Below are positions 27,530-35,947 of a DNA stretch of 64,000 nucleotides, in pieces. A program made the position numbers and the translations under genes. Within the stretch, counting starts at the first letter, position 1, and each line of letters opens with the position of its first letter. The notes under the pieces were generated by a model. It did no database searches and was not told where the DNA came from. It saw nothing but the letters and a program-made list of their open reading frames with translations. Source of the DNA: Bacteroidales bacterium (GTDB taxonomy: Bacteria > Bacteroidota > Bacteroidia > Bacteroidales > JAADJA01); NCBI GenBank assembly GCA_020052415.1, contig JAGVPB010000042.1, positions 62,001-126,000 on the forward strand. The letters are read 5' to 3'.

Positions 27530-27583
27530 ACCAAACTTTCAAAAATTTACGAATACCGGACAAATTGATTTATCCGGTTCAGG

Positions 27584-27591
27584 CAAAATTA
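27584..27591 (-). promoter_or_regulatory. Possible -7 box for the TPR-barrel operon
   Basis: TAATTTTG on the minus strand, about 55 bp before the TPR start; no -33 box is seen. Confidence 0.35.
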
Positions 27592-27607
27592 TCAACTATA
27601 AAAGTGT

Positions 27608-27623
27608 AAATATGAGGCTATAA
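27608..27623 (+). repeat. 16-bp direct repeat, left copy
   Basis: AAATATGAGGCTATAA occurs here and again at 28123-28138. The two copies bracket a widespread palindromic repeat and an orphan antitoxin gene. Confidence 0.6.
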
Positions 27624-27708
27624 GTCTAAATTATAACATAATGATGTTAATAAGTCAGATTAGGAACGGGAATTGGAAAATTATATTTTGGATTGCAAAT
27701 TTATTTAT

Positions 27709-27764
27709 CGTCATTGCGAGGGAGGAACGACCGAAGCAATCTGCTCATGATGAGATTGCTTCTC
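27709..27764. repeat. Widespread palindromic intergenic repeat
   Basis: The start CGTCATTGCGAGG...GGAACGACCGAAGCAATCT is a well-known dispersed repeat in many bacterial genomes. GAAGCAATCT is mirrored by AGATTGCTTC after 10 bases, making a hairpin. It sits where a toxin gene would be expected downstream of the antitoxin. Confidence 0.6.
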
Positions 27765-27805
27765 TTTATTTCATTCAAAATAACACTATCGGCTTTGAAG
27801 TCACC

Positions 27806-28030
27806 TTAAATGGCATTTTTATATTTCTTCCGTATTTCATCCCACGATTTGAATTCAGCCTTTCTCTTATAAATTTTTTCCAGCCGCTCATTTAAAATCA
27901 ACTTATGATCCGATGGGAGTACCTCATATTCCTGATCCTTTGCAATATCTTCCCACAGAAGTTGTACTAATTTTATCTTTTCTTTTCTCGGTAGCTTATG
28001 CAATTCAGCTATATGAGTGTTTGTCATCAT
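27806..28030 (-). CDS. Orphan antitoxin of the addiction-module component family
   Basis: This 74-residue protein reads LHKLPRKEKIKLVQLLWEDI, then LPSDHKLILNERLEKIYKRK and FKSWDEIRKKYK, the pattern of the putative addiction module component family. Members bind and block a RelE/ParE-type toxin usually encoded just downstream. Here no toxin follows: the next 180 bp on the minus strand holds only a palindromic repeat. A toxin-like fragment exists far away at 58.7 kb, not linked. The gene could be a solitary antitoxin guarding against another toxin, or a decaying remnant. Confidence 0.65.
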   Translation of the reverse strand: MMTNTHIAELHKLPRKEKIKLVQLLWEDIAKDQEYEVLPSDHKLILNERLEKIYKRKAEFKSWDEIRKKYKNAI

Positions 28031-28122
28031 TAAAAAGTTTTCACAAAGGTAACGAAAAGCAATAAAAATAAATCACACATCTTGCAAGTTTATCGTGTTT
28101 TTAATTTTGGCGTTATTCTCGA

Positions 28123-28138
28123 AAATATGAGGCTATAA
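28123..28138 (+). repeat. 16-bp direct repeat, right copy
   Basis: Second copy of AAATATGAGGCTATAA, 515 bp from the first. Confidence 0.6.
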
Positions 28139-28339
28139 TGGAAATAAGTACCGTAAAAATAGCCATATCGAAAATCATTGGGCAAATACCGGGATTAAAA
28201 CCTACTCTAATTTTATCATATCGGTTCCACTGAAAGTCTGCGGAATAAAATGACAAAAGCTCTGGTTATCAAATAATTTCTCTAAATGTCAATGTCATGA
28301 AAACGCACAAGGCAGTGATTCAATACTGAACCGGTGGAA

Positions 28340-28470
28340 GGGGGGTCAATTAACCGGAATGAGGGGGTCAATTTGGCCGATATGAACAATCGGTAACTTT
28401 GCCCTCAGATCCATCGGTGAGGGGGTAGGTCAATTTGTAGCGAAACAGTTGGGTCAATTTGAGCGAAATA
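28340..28470. mobile_element. IS21-type terminus, remnant
   Basis: The core GGGTCAATT(TG) recurs near 28343, 28365 and 28452, with a variant AGGTCAATTTG at 28427, often followed by a CGAAA or CCGGAAT box. Multiple such repeats at an end are typical of IS21-family elements, where the transposase binds. No istA or istB gene is present, so only the end is left. Confidence 0.5.
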
Positions 28471-28740
28471 TTGATCTTACCCGACTCGTAAATGAATGTA
28501 ATTAGTAAGATATCAGGCAAGAGCCTGACAGGATATGATCGACTTTGGCAGAGCCTAAGCTGAACGGGACTTCAGATAATAATTTCCGATTTACTTGCCA
28601 TTTGATTAAATTTAAAGTTCATTTCATTGACTTGTATATAATTTAATTCATTAGTCCAGGTAGTAAAAATTCACAGGAAAATCAATACACCCAAAGCCCC
28701 TCCCCTCGCATCACTTCAGCTAAACCAATCAAATTTCCAA

Positions 28741-28800
28741 CTTCTAATATCTCATTTCTCATTTCTAATTTCTAATATCTAATTTCTAATATCTCATTTC
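28741..28800. repeat. Low-complexity TCTAAT-type tract
   Basis: About six imperfect repeats of the ATTTCTAAT/ATATCTCAT type cover 60 bp before the flavin reductase gene. No spacers are present, so it is not CRISPR. Confidence 0.7.
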
Positions 28801-28893
28801 ACCCCTCCCTCATTTGAACCTTTACACCAAAAATTTGTACATAAGTATTTCCACAATATTATTAGATTTGAAAAAAATTGAAATTGGATACTT

Positions 28894-29616
28894 ATGAATA
28901 TTGCAGCTTTTTTAAAAATGTCGTACGGGATTTATCTCGTGAGTACAAAAAAAGGCGATAGATTAAGTGGATTCGTCGCCAATACGGTTTTCCAGGTAAC
29001 TTCTGATCCGCCCAAAATAGCCATCAGTTGTCATAAAGAAAATGCCAGCGCACGTGTGATCGAAGAAAGCGGAGTATTTTCAGTTTCCGTTCTTGATAAA
29101 GATACCGATGCAGGATTGATCGGGCTCTTTGGATATCACAGCGGAAATGAAGACGAAAAATTTGAAAGGATAGAATATAGGATAGGAACAACCGGAGCGC
29201 CCATTATAATGAGTCATGCAATAGCCTTTTTTGAATGTGAAGTAGTTGATAAGTTTGACCTCGGCACACACAGCCTTTTTATCGGCAAGGTCATTGACTG
29301 CGATATGCCGCATCCCGAAAAAGATCCGCTTACTTATGATTATTTCCGGAGAGAACTGAAACTCATGGCGCCGGAACGCTCGCCTACCTATATTGATAAA
29401 AACAAATTAAAAAAAGAGCATGAAAAGCCGGTCGAGGTTACCGGTAAAGACCCCGGCCAGGAATATATTTGTTCGGTATGCGGCTATGTATATGATCCTA
29501 TTGTGGGTGATGAAGCTCGTGGAATCCCTCCCGGAACGCCATTTGAAGATTTGCCCGATGACTGGGAATGCCCGGTATGCTCAGCAGCAAAATCACTTTT
29601 TATCAGCGAGAATTAG
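28894..29616 (+). CDS. Flavin reductase-rubredoxin fusion, Hrb-like
   Basis: This 240-residue protein joins an FMN-binding flavin-reductase domain (residues 1-165; [35 protein letters not shown]) to a C-terminal rubredoxin (residues 188-235) with two iron knuckles, [10 protein letters not shown] and CPVCSAAK. The layout is that of high-molecular-weight rubredoxin, Hrb, an NADH:rubredoxin reductase that feeds flavodiiron proteins detoxifying O2 or NO in anaerobes. No flavodiiron protein is nearby. The flanks are repeat-rich, which may mark an insertion. It has no clear promoter match. Confidence 0.88.
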   Translation: MNIAAFLKMSYGIYLVSTKKGDRLSGFVANTVFQVTSDPPKIAISCHKENASARVIEESGVFSVSVLDKDTDAGLIGLFGYHSGNEDEKFERIEYRIGTTGAPIIMSHAIAFFECEVVDKFDLGTHSLFIGKVIDCDMPHPEKDPLTYDYFRRELKLMAPERSPTYIDKNKLKKEHEKPVEVTGKDPGQEYICSVCGYVYDPIVGDEARGIPPGTPFEDLPDDWECPVCSAAKSLFISEN

Positions 29617-29633
29617 GAAATAGCCAGATATGA

Positions 29634-29790
29634 ACCCGGTTACTGGTTACTCGTTACAGGTTACTGGCTGCTCATTGCCGACTGTCTCGCCTGTGGCTAG
29701 ACCGACTGGTTACTGGTTACTTGTTGCTGGTAACAACTCAGAACCCGGAACTCCAAACTGCAAACTTCGAACTCAGAACTTTGAACTGTT
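29634..29790. repeat. Low-complexity GGTTACTG and GAACT tracts
   Basis: Two neighbouring degenerate tracts: GGTTACTG-type up to about 29730, then GAACTC/CAAACT-type to 29790. They fill the gap between two genes and have no coding content. Confidence 0.7.
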
Positions 29791-29794
29791 CTAA

Positions 29795-30253
29795 TCAGAA
29801 CACGTCAAGGATTTTTACTTTTTGTCCTCTGAAGTCGAATACATCACCCTTTTTCAATCCTTTCATAGCATGATAAAAAGGCACTTGTAATGAAATGGCA
29901 TAATAAACATCATTTTCGATGGACAGCTTACCCAAACCGATGGCTATAAACACTTTTTGCATGTCGGTAATTACCACACTTCCGAATTCAACTTTATCGT
30001 GATCAGCATTAAGATCAATTTTACTGATGGTTTCAAGCATATCCATTTCAGCTTGCAGTTGTTTGGCATACATATCACGGTTACCGATCAGTTCCATCTT
30101 GTGCGAATCGCTATCATCATTCTGATGTTCATATTCATTCGCAGTCATTTCAGCTTCCTGCATTGCGGATTCAAGGTGCCTGATCTTTTCAAGATGTATT
30201 TCCATGCACTTATTGAATATATGCTTTTTAAGTACTTTATTATCCATCAGCAA
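29795..30253 (-). CDS. Gre-like factor (GreA/GreB C-terminal domain)
   Basis: This 152-residue protein has a long N-terminal helical part rich in Glu, Met and His (residues 1-75) and a C-terminal FKBP-like domain with VEFGSVVITDMQK, LGKLSIENDVYYAIS and MKGLKKGDVFDFRG. These are seen in GreA/GreB factors that reactivate backtracked RNA polymerase. The usual acidic tip pair of GreA is not clear, so it may act on polymerase differently, as known for Gre-like proteins in several phyla. A -7 box lies about 60 bp upstream. The name is based on domain likeness only. Confidence 0.65.
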   Translation of the reverse strand: MLMDNKVLKKHIFNKCMEIHLEKIRHLESAMQEAEMTANEYEHQNDDSDSHKMELIGNRDMYAKQLQAEMDMLETISKIDLNADHDKVEFGSVVITDMQKVFIAIGLGKLSIENDVYYAISLQVPFYHAMKGLKKGDVFDFRGQKVKILDVF

Positions 30254-30312
30254 CTAATTATCCTGGTTATTAAAAATTACAAATAAACGGGATTATTGAT
30301 CTAATATTTCTG

Positions 30313-30320
30313 CAAAATTA
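30313..30320 (-). promoter_or_regulatory. Possible -7 box for the Gre-like gene
   Basis: TAATTTTG on the minus strand, 60 bp before the start; no -33 box is seen. Confidence 0.35.
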
Positions 30321-30360
30321 GGACATTTGTATTAATTTATACCGACTAATATTTATTTAA

Positions 30361-30903
30361 ATGAACTCTATTACTGAACATCCGGTTTATTCCAAAAATG
30401 TATTTGAATTAATAACAGTTGCCAATGATTTTTGTTTGACAATGGCTGGAATCGAGAGCGCTGATAAATCTCATCTGATTGACTATCTTAGAAAAATATG
30501 TCCGCTGCTTTACCTTAAAGCTTCATTGCTTCCTGATATATTTGTCTCTGATACGGAAGCAAATGAAAGGTTTCTTACCCAGGATGAGTGGGAAATTCTT
30601 TTTAATACACTTAGAAAAAAATTTGCAGCGGATGATGAGTTTTGGTACATTGATCAGTCAGCATCGGGTAATGATCCTGTGAAAGGCAGCCTGGCAGAAT
30701 GTTTTGCCGACATTTACCAGGATATGAAGGATTTCCTTACATTATATCAAAAAAATTCACTTGCTGCAAAGGAAAATGCTGTCCATGAAATTAAAAGGTT
30801 GTTCGAAATTAGGTGGGGTTTTAGCCTGGTTAATGCCCTTATGGTTCTGCATTACCTTGTGATGCCCAAAGGACAGGAAGAAGACTCCTCTTTCATTCTT
30901 TAA
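30361..30903 (+). CDS. DUF5063 family protein
   Basis: This 180-residue soluble protein is mostly helical and acidic. LRKICPLLYLKASLLPDI and AECFADIYQDMKDFL fit DUF5063, a Bacteroidota family of unknown function. It is divergent from the Gre-like gene and converges with the kinase gene, sharing the last bases (30900-30903) with its stop codon. No catalytic motif was seen. Confidence 0.7.
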   Translation: MNSITEHPVYSKNVFELITVANDFCLTMAGIESADKSHLIDYLRKICPLLYLKASLLPDIFVSDTEANERFLTQDEWEILFNTLRKKFAADDEFWYIDQSASGNDPVKGSLAECFADIYQDMKDFLTLYQKNSLAAKENAVHEIKRLFEIRWGFSLVNALMVLHYLVMPKGQEEDSSFIL

Positions 30904-32774
30904 TCGGGCAGCATTAGTAAGGACTCTATTGTTTGAAGTAATTTTCTCCGGTTAATGGGTTTACTGATGTATTCATCACATCCCACCTGCAGGCTTTTCT
31001 GATAGTCATCAGCCATGGCATAGGCGGTTTGAGCTATTACAGGTATCGTTGGCTTGATCTGTTTTATCCGGCGGGTAGCCTCATATCCATCCATTTCCGG
31101 AAGTTTGATGTCCATAAGAATAATATCAATTTTAGGATTGGCTTCCACCATTTCAACTGCCTGTTTTCCGTTTCTGGCATGTATAATATCAATCTGGGTT
31201 TGTTTTAAAACCTCTTTAAGGTAAATCAGGCTCATTTCGTCATCCTCTACGATCAACACACATTTACCTGTCCAGATAAATTTGTTTTTGATCTCCTTTG
31301 ATGTCATTGGTAAATCTTTAACTGCAAATGTGGCAACTGTTGCAGGTAAACTAAAGTAAAACTGTGAACCAATACCCTTTTCAGATTCGAACCAGATTTT
31401 ACCGCCAAGCAATTGAGCAAGATCTTTGGCAATGGACAATCCAAGACCTGTTCCGCCGTACATTTTCGCAAACTCATGTTCGATTTTTACAAAACGGTCA
31501 AAAATATTCTTCTGGAATTCCTTATCAATACCGATACCCGTATCTTTGACAAAAAAAACGATCATCTGTTCAGCTTTCTTTTTCTGATAGGATTCCTGAA
31601 GTTTACAGCCGATCTCAACAAATCCCTCTTCCGTATATTTTATTGCATTTCCTATGATATTAACAAGGATCTGCCATATTCGCCCCCGGTCGGAATTGAT
31701 AAGTGTATTACCATCTATATTTGTATTTAACCGGAGTTCGACATTCTCCTTTTGTCGGAAGAGATCATCAATCTTGAAATGATCGTAAAGATCAGTGATC
31801 AGACCGCCAATGGCAAAGTCTTCGTTTTTAATCTTTATTTGATGGGTTTCGATGTACTCAAGATCAACGATATCTTCAATTATTTTCAGGATTGATCTGC
31901 CGCAGGTTTTAATGATGCTGATGTATTTTTCCTTTTCGCCCGGAGACAGGTCAGCATTTCGTATCATTTCCGAAAATCCAAGGATGCCGTTGAGAGGGGT
32001 TCTTATTTCATGACTGATGTTCATGAGTAAGGATGAAGGAACCGCTTCGGAAATTTTGGTTGGTGTTAGTGGTGTTTCTGTTCTGTTATTTTCATTGATT
32101 TTATAAACTTCGATCTCTTTTCCAAGTTGTTCATTCTTATCTGACAATTCCCTGGTACGTTCGCGAACCATTTTTTCAAATGTGACATTCAGGCTTTTTA
32201 GTTCTTCGAGCAAAGTAAGTTTTTCCATCTTTTCGATGGCCATATTTATTATTTGCTTGATTACAATACTCAGACCTGCCAGTCTTTTTTCCTTCTTTAC
32301 CGTATTGAAAAAGACAAATACACCGAATGGGATATAAATACTTTGAAAGGGAAATAAAAATACGGATTCAGGTTTTACGGAAAAATTATTTGAAATTTGA
32401 AAACCACTTTCAATGAAATTTCTCCGGTCGATAACGCAGGGTCCTGATTTAAGCCTGGAAATCAAACCGGAGGTAAGGCTAAATGGACTTGTTCGGGAGT
32501 ATTCTTCATCAATGGCGGAAAAGTTATTCAGCAAAGAAACCTTTTCATTTGAGATTTTACATACGGCTGCATAAGGAAGTTCCAGGATCATGCAAACACG
32601 TTCGAGCAAATTATACATAAGCTCATCAACATCGCCGGCCTGATATATAGTATCAGAAACAAGCCACAGCAGGAGCTTTTCTTCCATAAGCTCTGCCATC
32701 TGCTCATTCTGTTGTTCAAGTAATCTCATCCTGAGCCTCAGCTCATTGAATATTGAATCCTGATGAATGGCCAT
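30900..32774 (-). CDS. Hybrid sensor histidine kinase with GAF domain and receiver
   Basis: This 624-residue soluble protein has an N-terminal GAF-like sensor (residues 35-190), a coiled coil (195-230), a dimerisation/phosphoacceptor domain with the H-box SHEIRTPLNGILGFSEMI near residue 255, an ATPase domain with GRGR-less N and G boxes (VKDTGIGIDKEF, GGTGLGLSIAKDLA), and a C-terminal receiver with ILMDIKLPEMDGYE carrying the phosphorylated Asp. It has no membrane segment, so it senses an internal signal or needs a partner. No response regulator gene is adjacent. Its stop overlaps the DUF5063 stop by four bases in convergent order. Confidence 0.9.
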   Translation of the reverse strand: MAIHQDSIFNELRLRMRLLEQQNEQMAELMEEKLLLWLVSDTIYQAGDVDELMYNLLERVCMILELPYAAVCKISNEKVSLLNNFSAIDEEYSRTSPFSLTSGLISRLKSGPCVIDRRNFIESGFQISNNFSVKPESVFLFPFQSIYIPFGVFVFFNTVKKEKRLAGLSIVIKQIINMAIEKMEKLTLLEELKSLNVTFEKMVRERTRELSDKNEQLGKEIEVYKINENNRTETPLTPTKISEAVPSSLLMNISHEIRTPLNGILGFSEMIRNADLSPGEKEKYISIIKTCGRSILKIIEDIVDLEYIETHQIKIKNEDFAIGGLITDLYDHFKIDDLFRQKENVELRLNTNIDGNTLINSDRGRIWQILVNIIGNAIKYTEEGFVEIGCKLQESYQKKKAEQMIVFFVKDTGIGIDKEFQKNIFDRFVKIEHEFAKMYGGTGLGLSIAKDLAQLLGGKIWFESEKGIGSQFYFSLPATVATFAVKDLPMTSKEIKNKFIWTGKCVLIVEDDEMSLIYLKEVLKQTQIDIIHARNGKQAVEMVEANPKIDIILMDIKLPEMDGYEATRRIKQIKPTIPVIAQTAYAMADDYQKSLQVGCDEYISKPINRRKLLQTIESLLMLPD

Positions 32775-33396
32775 CCCTTTAATTTACCTGCCTCTGTTAA
32801 TACAATAATCCTTTAACTCAATGTCGAGCTATATATCACCTGATAATCCGGATTAAATTTGTCCTCTGTTTGTAACCAAATTCTGCCCTGTTAGTAAGCA
32901 GAAATCTTTAAGTAAAACGATATTCGATATAGTTGATTTTTTTATCCGGATGCAAAGCGTCAAATTTGGTTCCATAATCAAAGGGTTCAGAGGTTTGCAA
33001 CATGCCCGATTGGATACTGTACCTGCAATAGTGAAGATTCCGGGTAATAATTTCTTAAAGATTCCGGCCGGATAAATGAAAATTGTTTTTCAAAATTGGC
33101 AAATGAATTCCCCAATTTGGAAACCCGGCCGACGCAAATTATTTATTTTATTGCCATTGAAATCTGATAGAATAATCCCGGAATTTTAAAGGCTACTATC
33201 AACACACCCGAATATTTCACGCCTATTTAGTCAGCGTTTTAATAACATGAACCATTTGAAAGATACGTCAACTCTGCAAAATTTGTAAACCACATACTCA
33301 TTGTAACAAATGTATTCTAAATTAGCTGTAACTTACTTATATTATTTTTTTTCAAATAACTTTGCCTCAATTTGTAATGAGTCTAAATTGTCAACA
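32775..33396. other. 620-bp intergenic region before feoAB
   Basis: Divergent region between the kinase and feoAB. It contains an imperfect hairpin near 33090-33122 (TCAAAATTGG facing CCAATTTGGA) and the feoAB -7 box. No coding frame or RNA gene was recognised. Confidence 0.5.
33357..33364 (+). promoter_or_regulatory. -7 box of the feoAB promoter
   Basis: TAACTTTG matches TAnnTTTG, 33 bp before the start. No clear -33 TTG is seen. It sets the start at 33397, because the in-frame ATG at 33310 lies upstream of it. Confidence 0.45.
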
Positions 33397-35925
33397 ATGA
33401 CATTATTCGATCTTGAGCAGGGCGAAAGGGGAATCATTCTGAATGTACAGGGAAAGGGTGCATTCAGAAAACGCATAACTGAAATGGGCTTTGTAAAAGG
33501 TAAAGTTGTGACCGTGGTTAAAAAAGCACCACTCAGGGATCCTATTGAATACAACATTCTGGGTTATGACCTTTCACTCAGGCATACCGAATCTCAGTTG
33601 GTTGAGGTACTTAGAGTAAACGAAGCAATTGATCAAACTATTCATTCGAATGAATTCAGTGAAACAATAAAGGACGATTCTTTCAGTGAGGATGCTTCAG
33701 TAAAAGGTAAAGTTATTGATATTGCACTTGTAGGCAATCCGAATTCAGGTAAAACCACGATTTTTAATTTTGTGTCCGGCTCTGATGAGCATGTTGGGAA
33801 CTATCCGGGAGTTACGGTTGATTTCAAACAGGCGAAATTTAATATTGACGGATATCACATCAATATCATTGATTTGCCCGGTACCTATTCGCTGACAGCT
33901 TACTCGCCCGAAGAACTTTATGTTAGGAAATACATTCTGGGCCACAAACCGGATATCGTGATTAATGTTGTAGATGCTTCCAATCTGGAAAGAAATCTCT
34001 ACCTGACTACTCAGCTCATTGACATGAATATGAAAATAGTGGTAGCTTTAAATATGTTTGATGAACTGAAACACAAAGGAGATAAATTTGATTTTGAGGG
34101 TCTTGGGCAAATGTTGGGAATTCCATTTGTACCTACCGTTGGATCAAAAGGAAAAGGACTGAATGAATTGTTTAAAAAGGCAATTGAAGTTTATGAGGGT
34201 AAAGAAACCTGGATGCGGCATATTCATATTAATTATGGAAATCATGTCGAAAATTCAATTCACAGCATCCAGGAAAAGATTATGAAAATTAAGGGGCTTA
34301 ATGATCAGGTTTCATCCAGGTTTTATGCGATAAAGCTCCTTGAGAAGGACCAGGGTGTTCATACAACCCTGTCGCGTATGAAAAACTATAATGAAATTTT
34401 AAAAAACACAGAAACAGAAATTGAAAAGCTTGAATCTGCGCTCAACGAAGACAGCGAGACTCTTGTTACCGATGCAAGATACGGCTTTATTAACGGAGCA
34501 TTGAAGGAAACTTATCAACCTAATATTTTCAAAAAGAAATTAAAGACGGATACCGAAATAATTGACACTTTTATCACACACAAAATATTCGGATTTCCGA
34601 TATTTATCCTTTTCCTTTGGATCATGTTTCAAACGACATTTACCGCAGGCGGTTACCCGAAATCCTGGATCGAACAGTTGGTGTTCATCACAGGACAGGG
34701 TCTTAACAGCATATTACCCGACACTGTTGTCAAGGATTTACTCGTAAACGGGATAATCAATGGCGTGGGTGGTGTAATCGTTTTTCTCCCGAATATCCTG
34801 ATCCTGTTCTTTTTTATATCATTCATGGAAGACTCAGGATATATGGCTCGTGCTGCATTCATTATGGACAGGCTGATGCATAAGATCGGGTTGCATGGCA
34901 AGTCGTTTATTCCGCTCATCATGGGATTTGGATGTAACGTCCCGGCCATCATGGCAACAAGAACAATTGAGAACAGAAACGACCGCCTGCTGACCATTCT
35001 TATTAATCCGTTTATGTCGTGCAGTGCCCGGCTGCCGGTTTATATTCTCATCATCGGGGCATTTTTCGAGGGAAAAGAAGTTGCAACGTTGTTTACCGTT
35101 TATGGGATCGGGATTTTCTTTGCTATTTTTTTTGCGATCCTTTTTAAAAAAACCATCTTCAAATCCTCGGAAGCACCTTTTGTAATGGAACTCCCACCCT
35201 ACCGGTTACCCACTTTACGGACGACAACAAGACACATGTGGAACAAAGGATCGCAATATCTTAAGAAAATGGGTGGCATAATCCTTCTGGCATCAATAAT
35301 TATTTGGGCTTTAGGTTATTTTCCAACCAACAAAAAGAAAGCCGGGGAGTTTGATAAGAAAATTAAGCAGGTTGAATTTTCGTACAATACTGTCCAGGCA
35401 AATACATTATCCGGCAGCAATATTACGGATGGATTAAATGAAGAAAAAAAATTGATCATTGCCCGTATTGAAAGCGAAAAACAAAATTATCTTCAGGAAA
35501 ATTCTTTCATTGGTAAGATTGGGAAATTTATTGAACCAGCCATGCGGCCACTGGGATTCGATTGGAAAATGAGTGTGAGTTTACTAGCTGGAGTTGCCGC
35601 AAAAGAAGTCGTAGTGAGCACTATGGGTGTTTTATACCAGGATAATCCCAACGCAGATTTAGATACCAAATCGTTGCAGGAAAGATTGCGGACAGCAAAA
35701 TATGATGAAGGAAGCCGTGCCGGTCAACCTGTGTTCACAAATGTAAGCGCCTTTGCTTACCTTATGTTCATTCTTTTATATTTCCCATGCATTGCTGTAG
35801 TTGCGGCGGTAAGAAGAGAATCCGGGAATTGGAAATGGGCGGTATTTATGATGACCTATACCACTGCTGTGGCGTGGGTGGTGGCGTTTTTGGTGAATCA
35901 GTTGGGGAACCTGATCTTATCATAA
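33397..35925 (+). CDS. feoB: Ferrous iron transporter, FeoA-FeoB fusion
   Basis: This 842-residue protein joins FeoA (residues 1-75, an SH3-like domain with ITEMGFVKG and PLRDPIEY) to FeoB. The FeoB G-domain starts at about 105 with G1 GNPNSGKT (113-120), followed by the G3 DLPGTYSL and G4 NMFD motifs. The membrane part begins near residue 395 with about eight helices, including the Cys-rich MGFGCNVPAIMATRTIE and PFMSCSARLPVY segments thought to line the iron path. It imports Fe2+ across the inner membrane, which suits low-oxygen life. Fusion of FeoA and FeoB is known in Bacteroidota. The start at 33397 begins the FeoA domain. Confidence 0.95.
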   Translation: MTLFDLEQGERGIILNVQGKGAFRKRITEMGFVKGKVVTVVKKAPLRDPIEYNILGYDLSLRHTESQLVEVLRVNEAIDQTIHSNEFSETIKDDSFSEDASVKGKVIDIALVGNPNSGKTTIFNFVSGSDEHVGNYPGVTVDFKQAKFNIDGYHINIIDLPGTYSLTAYSPEELYVRKYILGHKPDIVINVVDASNLERNLYLTTQLIDMNMKIVVALNMFDELKHKGDKFDFEGLGQMLGIPFVPTVGSKGKGLNELFKKAIEVYEGKETWMRHIHINYGNHVENSIHSIQEKIMKIKGLNDQVSSRFYAIKLLEKDQGVHTTLSRMKNYNEILKNTETEIEKLESALNEDSETLVTDARYGFINGALKETYQPNIFKKKLKTDTEIIDTFITHKIFGFPIFILFLWIMFQTTFTAGGYPKSWIEQLVFITGQGLNSILPDTVVKDLLVNGIINGVGGVIVFLPNILILFFFISFMEDSGYMARAAFIMDRLMHKIGLHGKSFIPLIMGFGCNVPAIMATRTIENRNDRLLTILINPFMSCSARLPVYILIIGAFFEGKEVATLFTVYGIGIFFAIFFAILFKKTIFKSSEAPFVMELPPYRLPTLRTTTRHMWNKGSQYLKKMGGIILLASIIIWALGYFPTNKKKAGEFDKKIKQVEFSYNTVQANTLSGSNITDGLNEEKKLIIARIESEKQNYLQENSFIGKIGKFIEPAMRPLGFDWKMSVSLLAGVAAKEVVVSTMGVLYQDNPNADLDTKSLQERLRTAKYDEGSRAGQPVFTNVSAFAYLMFILLYFPCIAVVAAVRRESGNWKWAVFMMTYTTAVAWVVAFLVNQLGNLILS

Positions 35926-35947
35926 CAATGACAAGCCGAAAAGAAAT

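Larger units (their letters stand above)
28031..28893. other. 860-bp non-coding region with mobile-element debris
   Basis: This gap holds the right copy of a 16-bp repeat, an IS21-type terminal repeat cluster and a short TCTAAT-rich tract, each listed separately. No intact transposase or RNA gene is seen. Confidence 0.6.

Noticed and set aside
28137-28232. Small open frame of 31 codons in the debris region
   Set aside because: No conserved motif, no promoter, and surrounded by repeats.
28741-28800. Short CRISPR-like array
   Set aside because: The repeats are contiguous, degenerate and have no spacers; no cas gene is nearby.
33296-33312. Palindrome TTGTAACAA as a regulator site of feoAB
   Set aside because: Only nine bases, with no match to a known Fur or CRP/FNR consensus; likely chance in AT-rich DNA.
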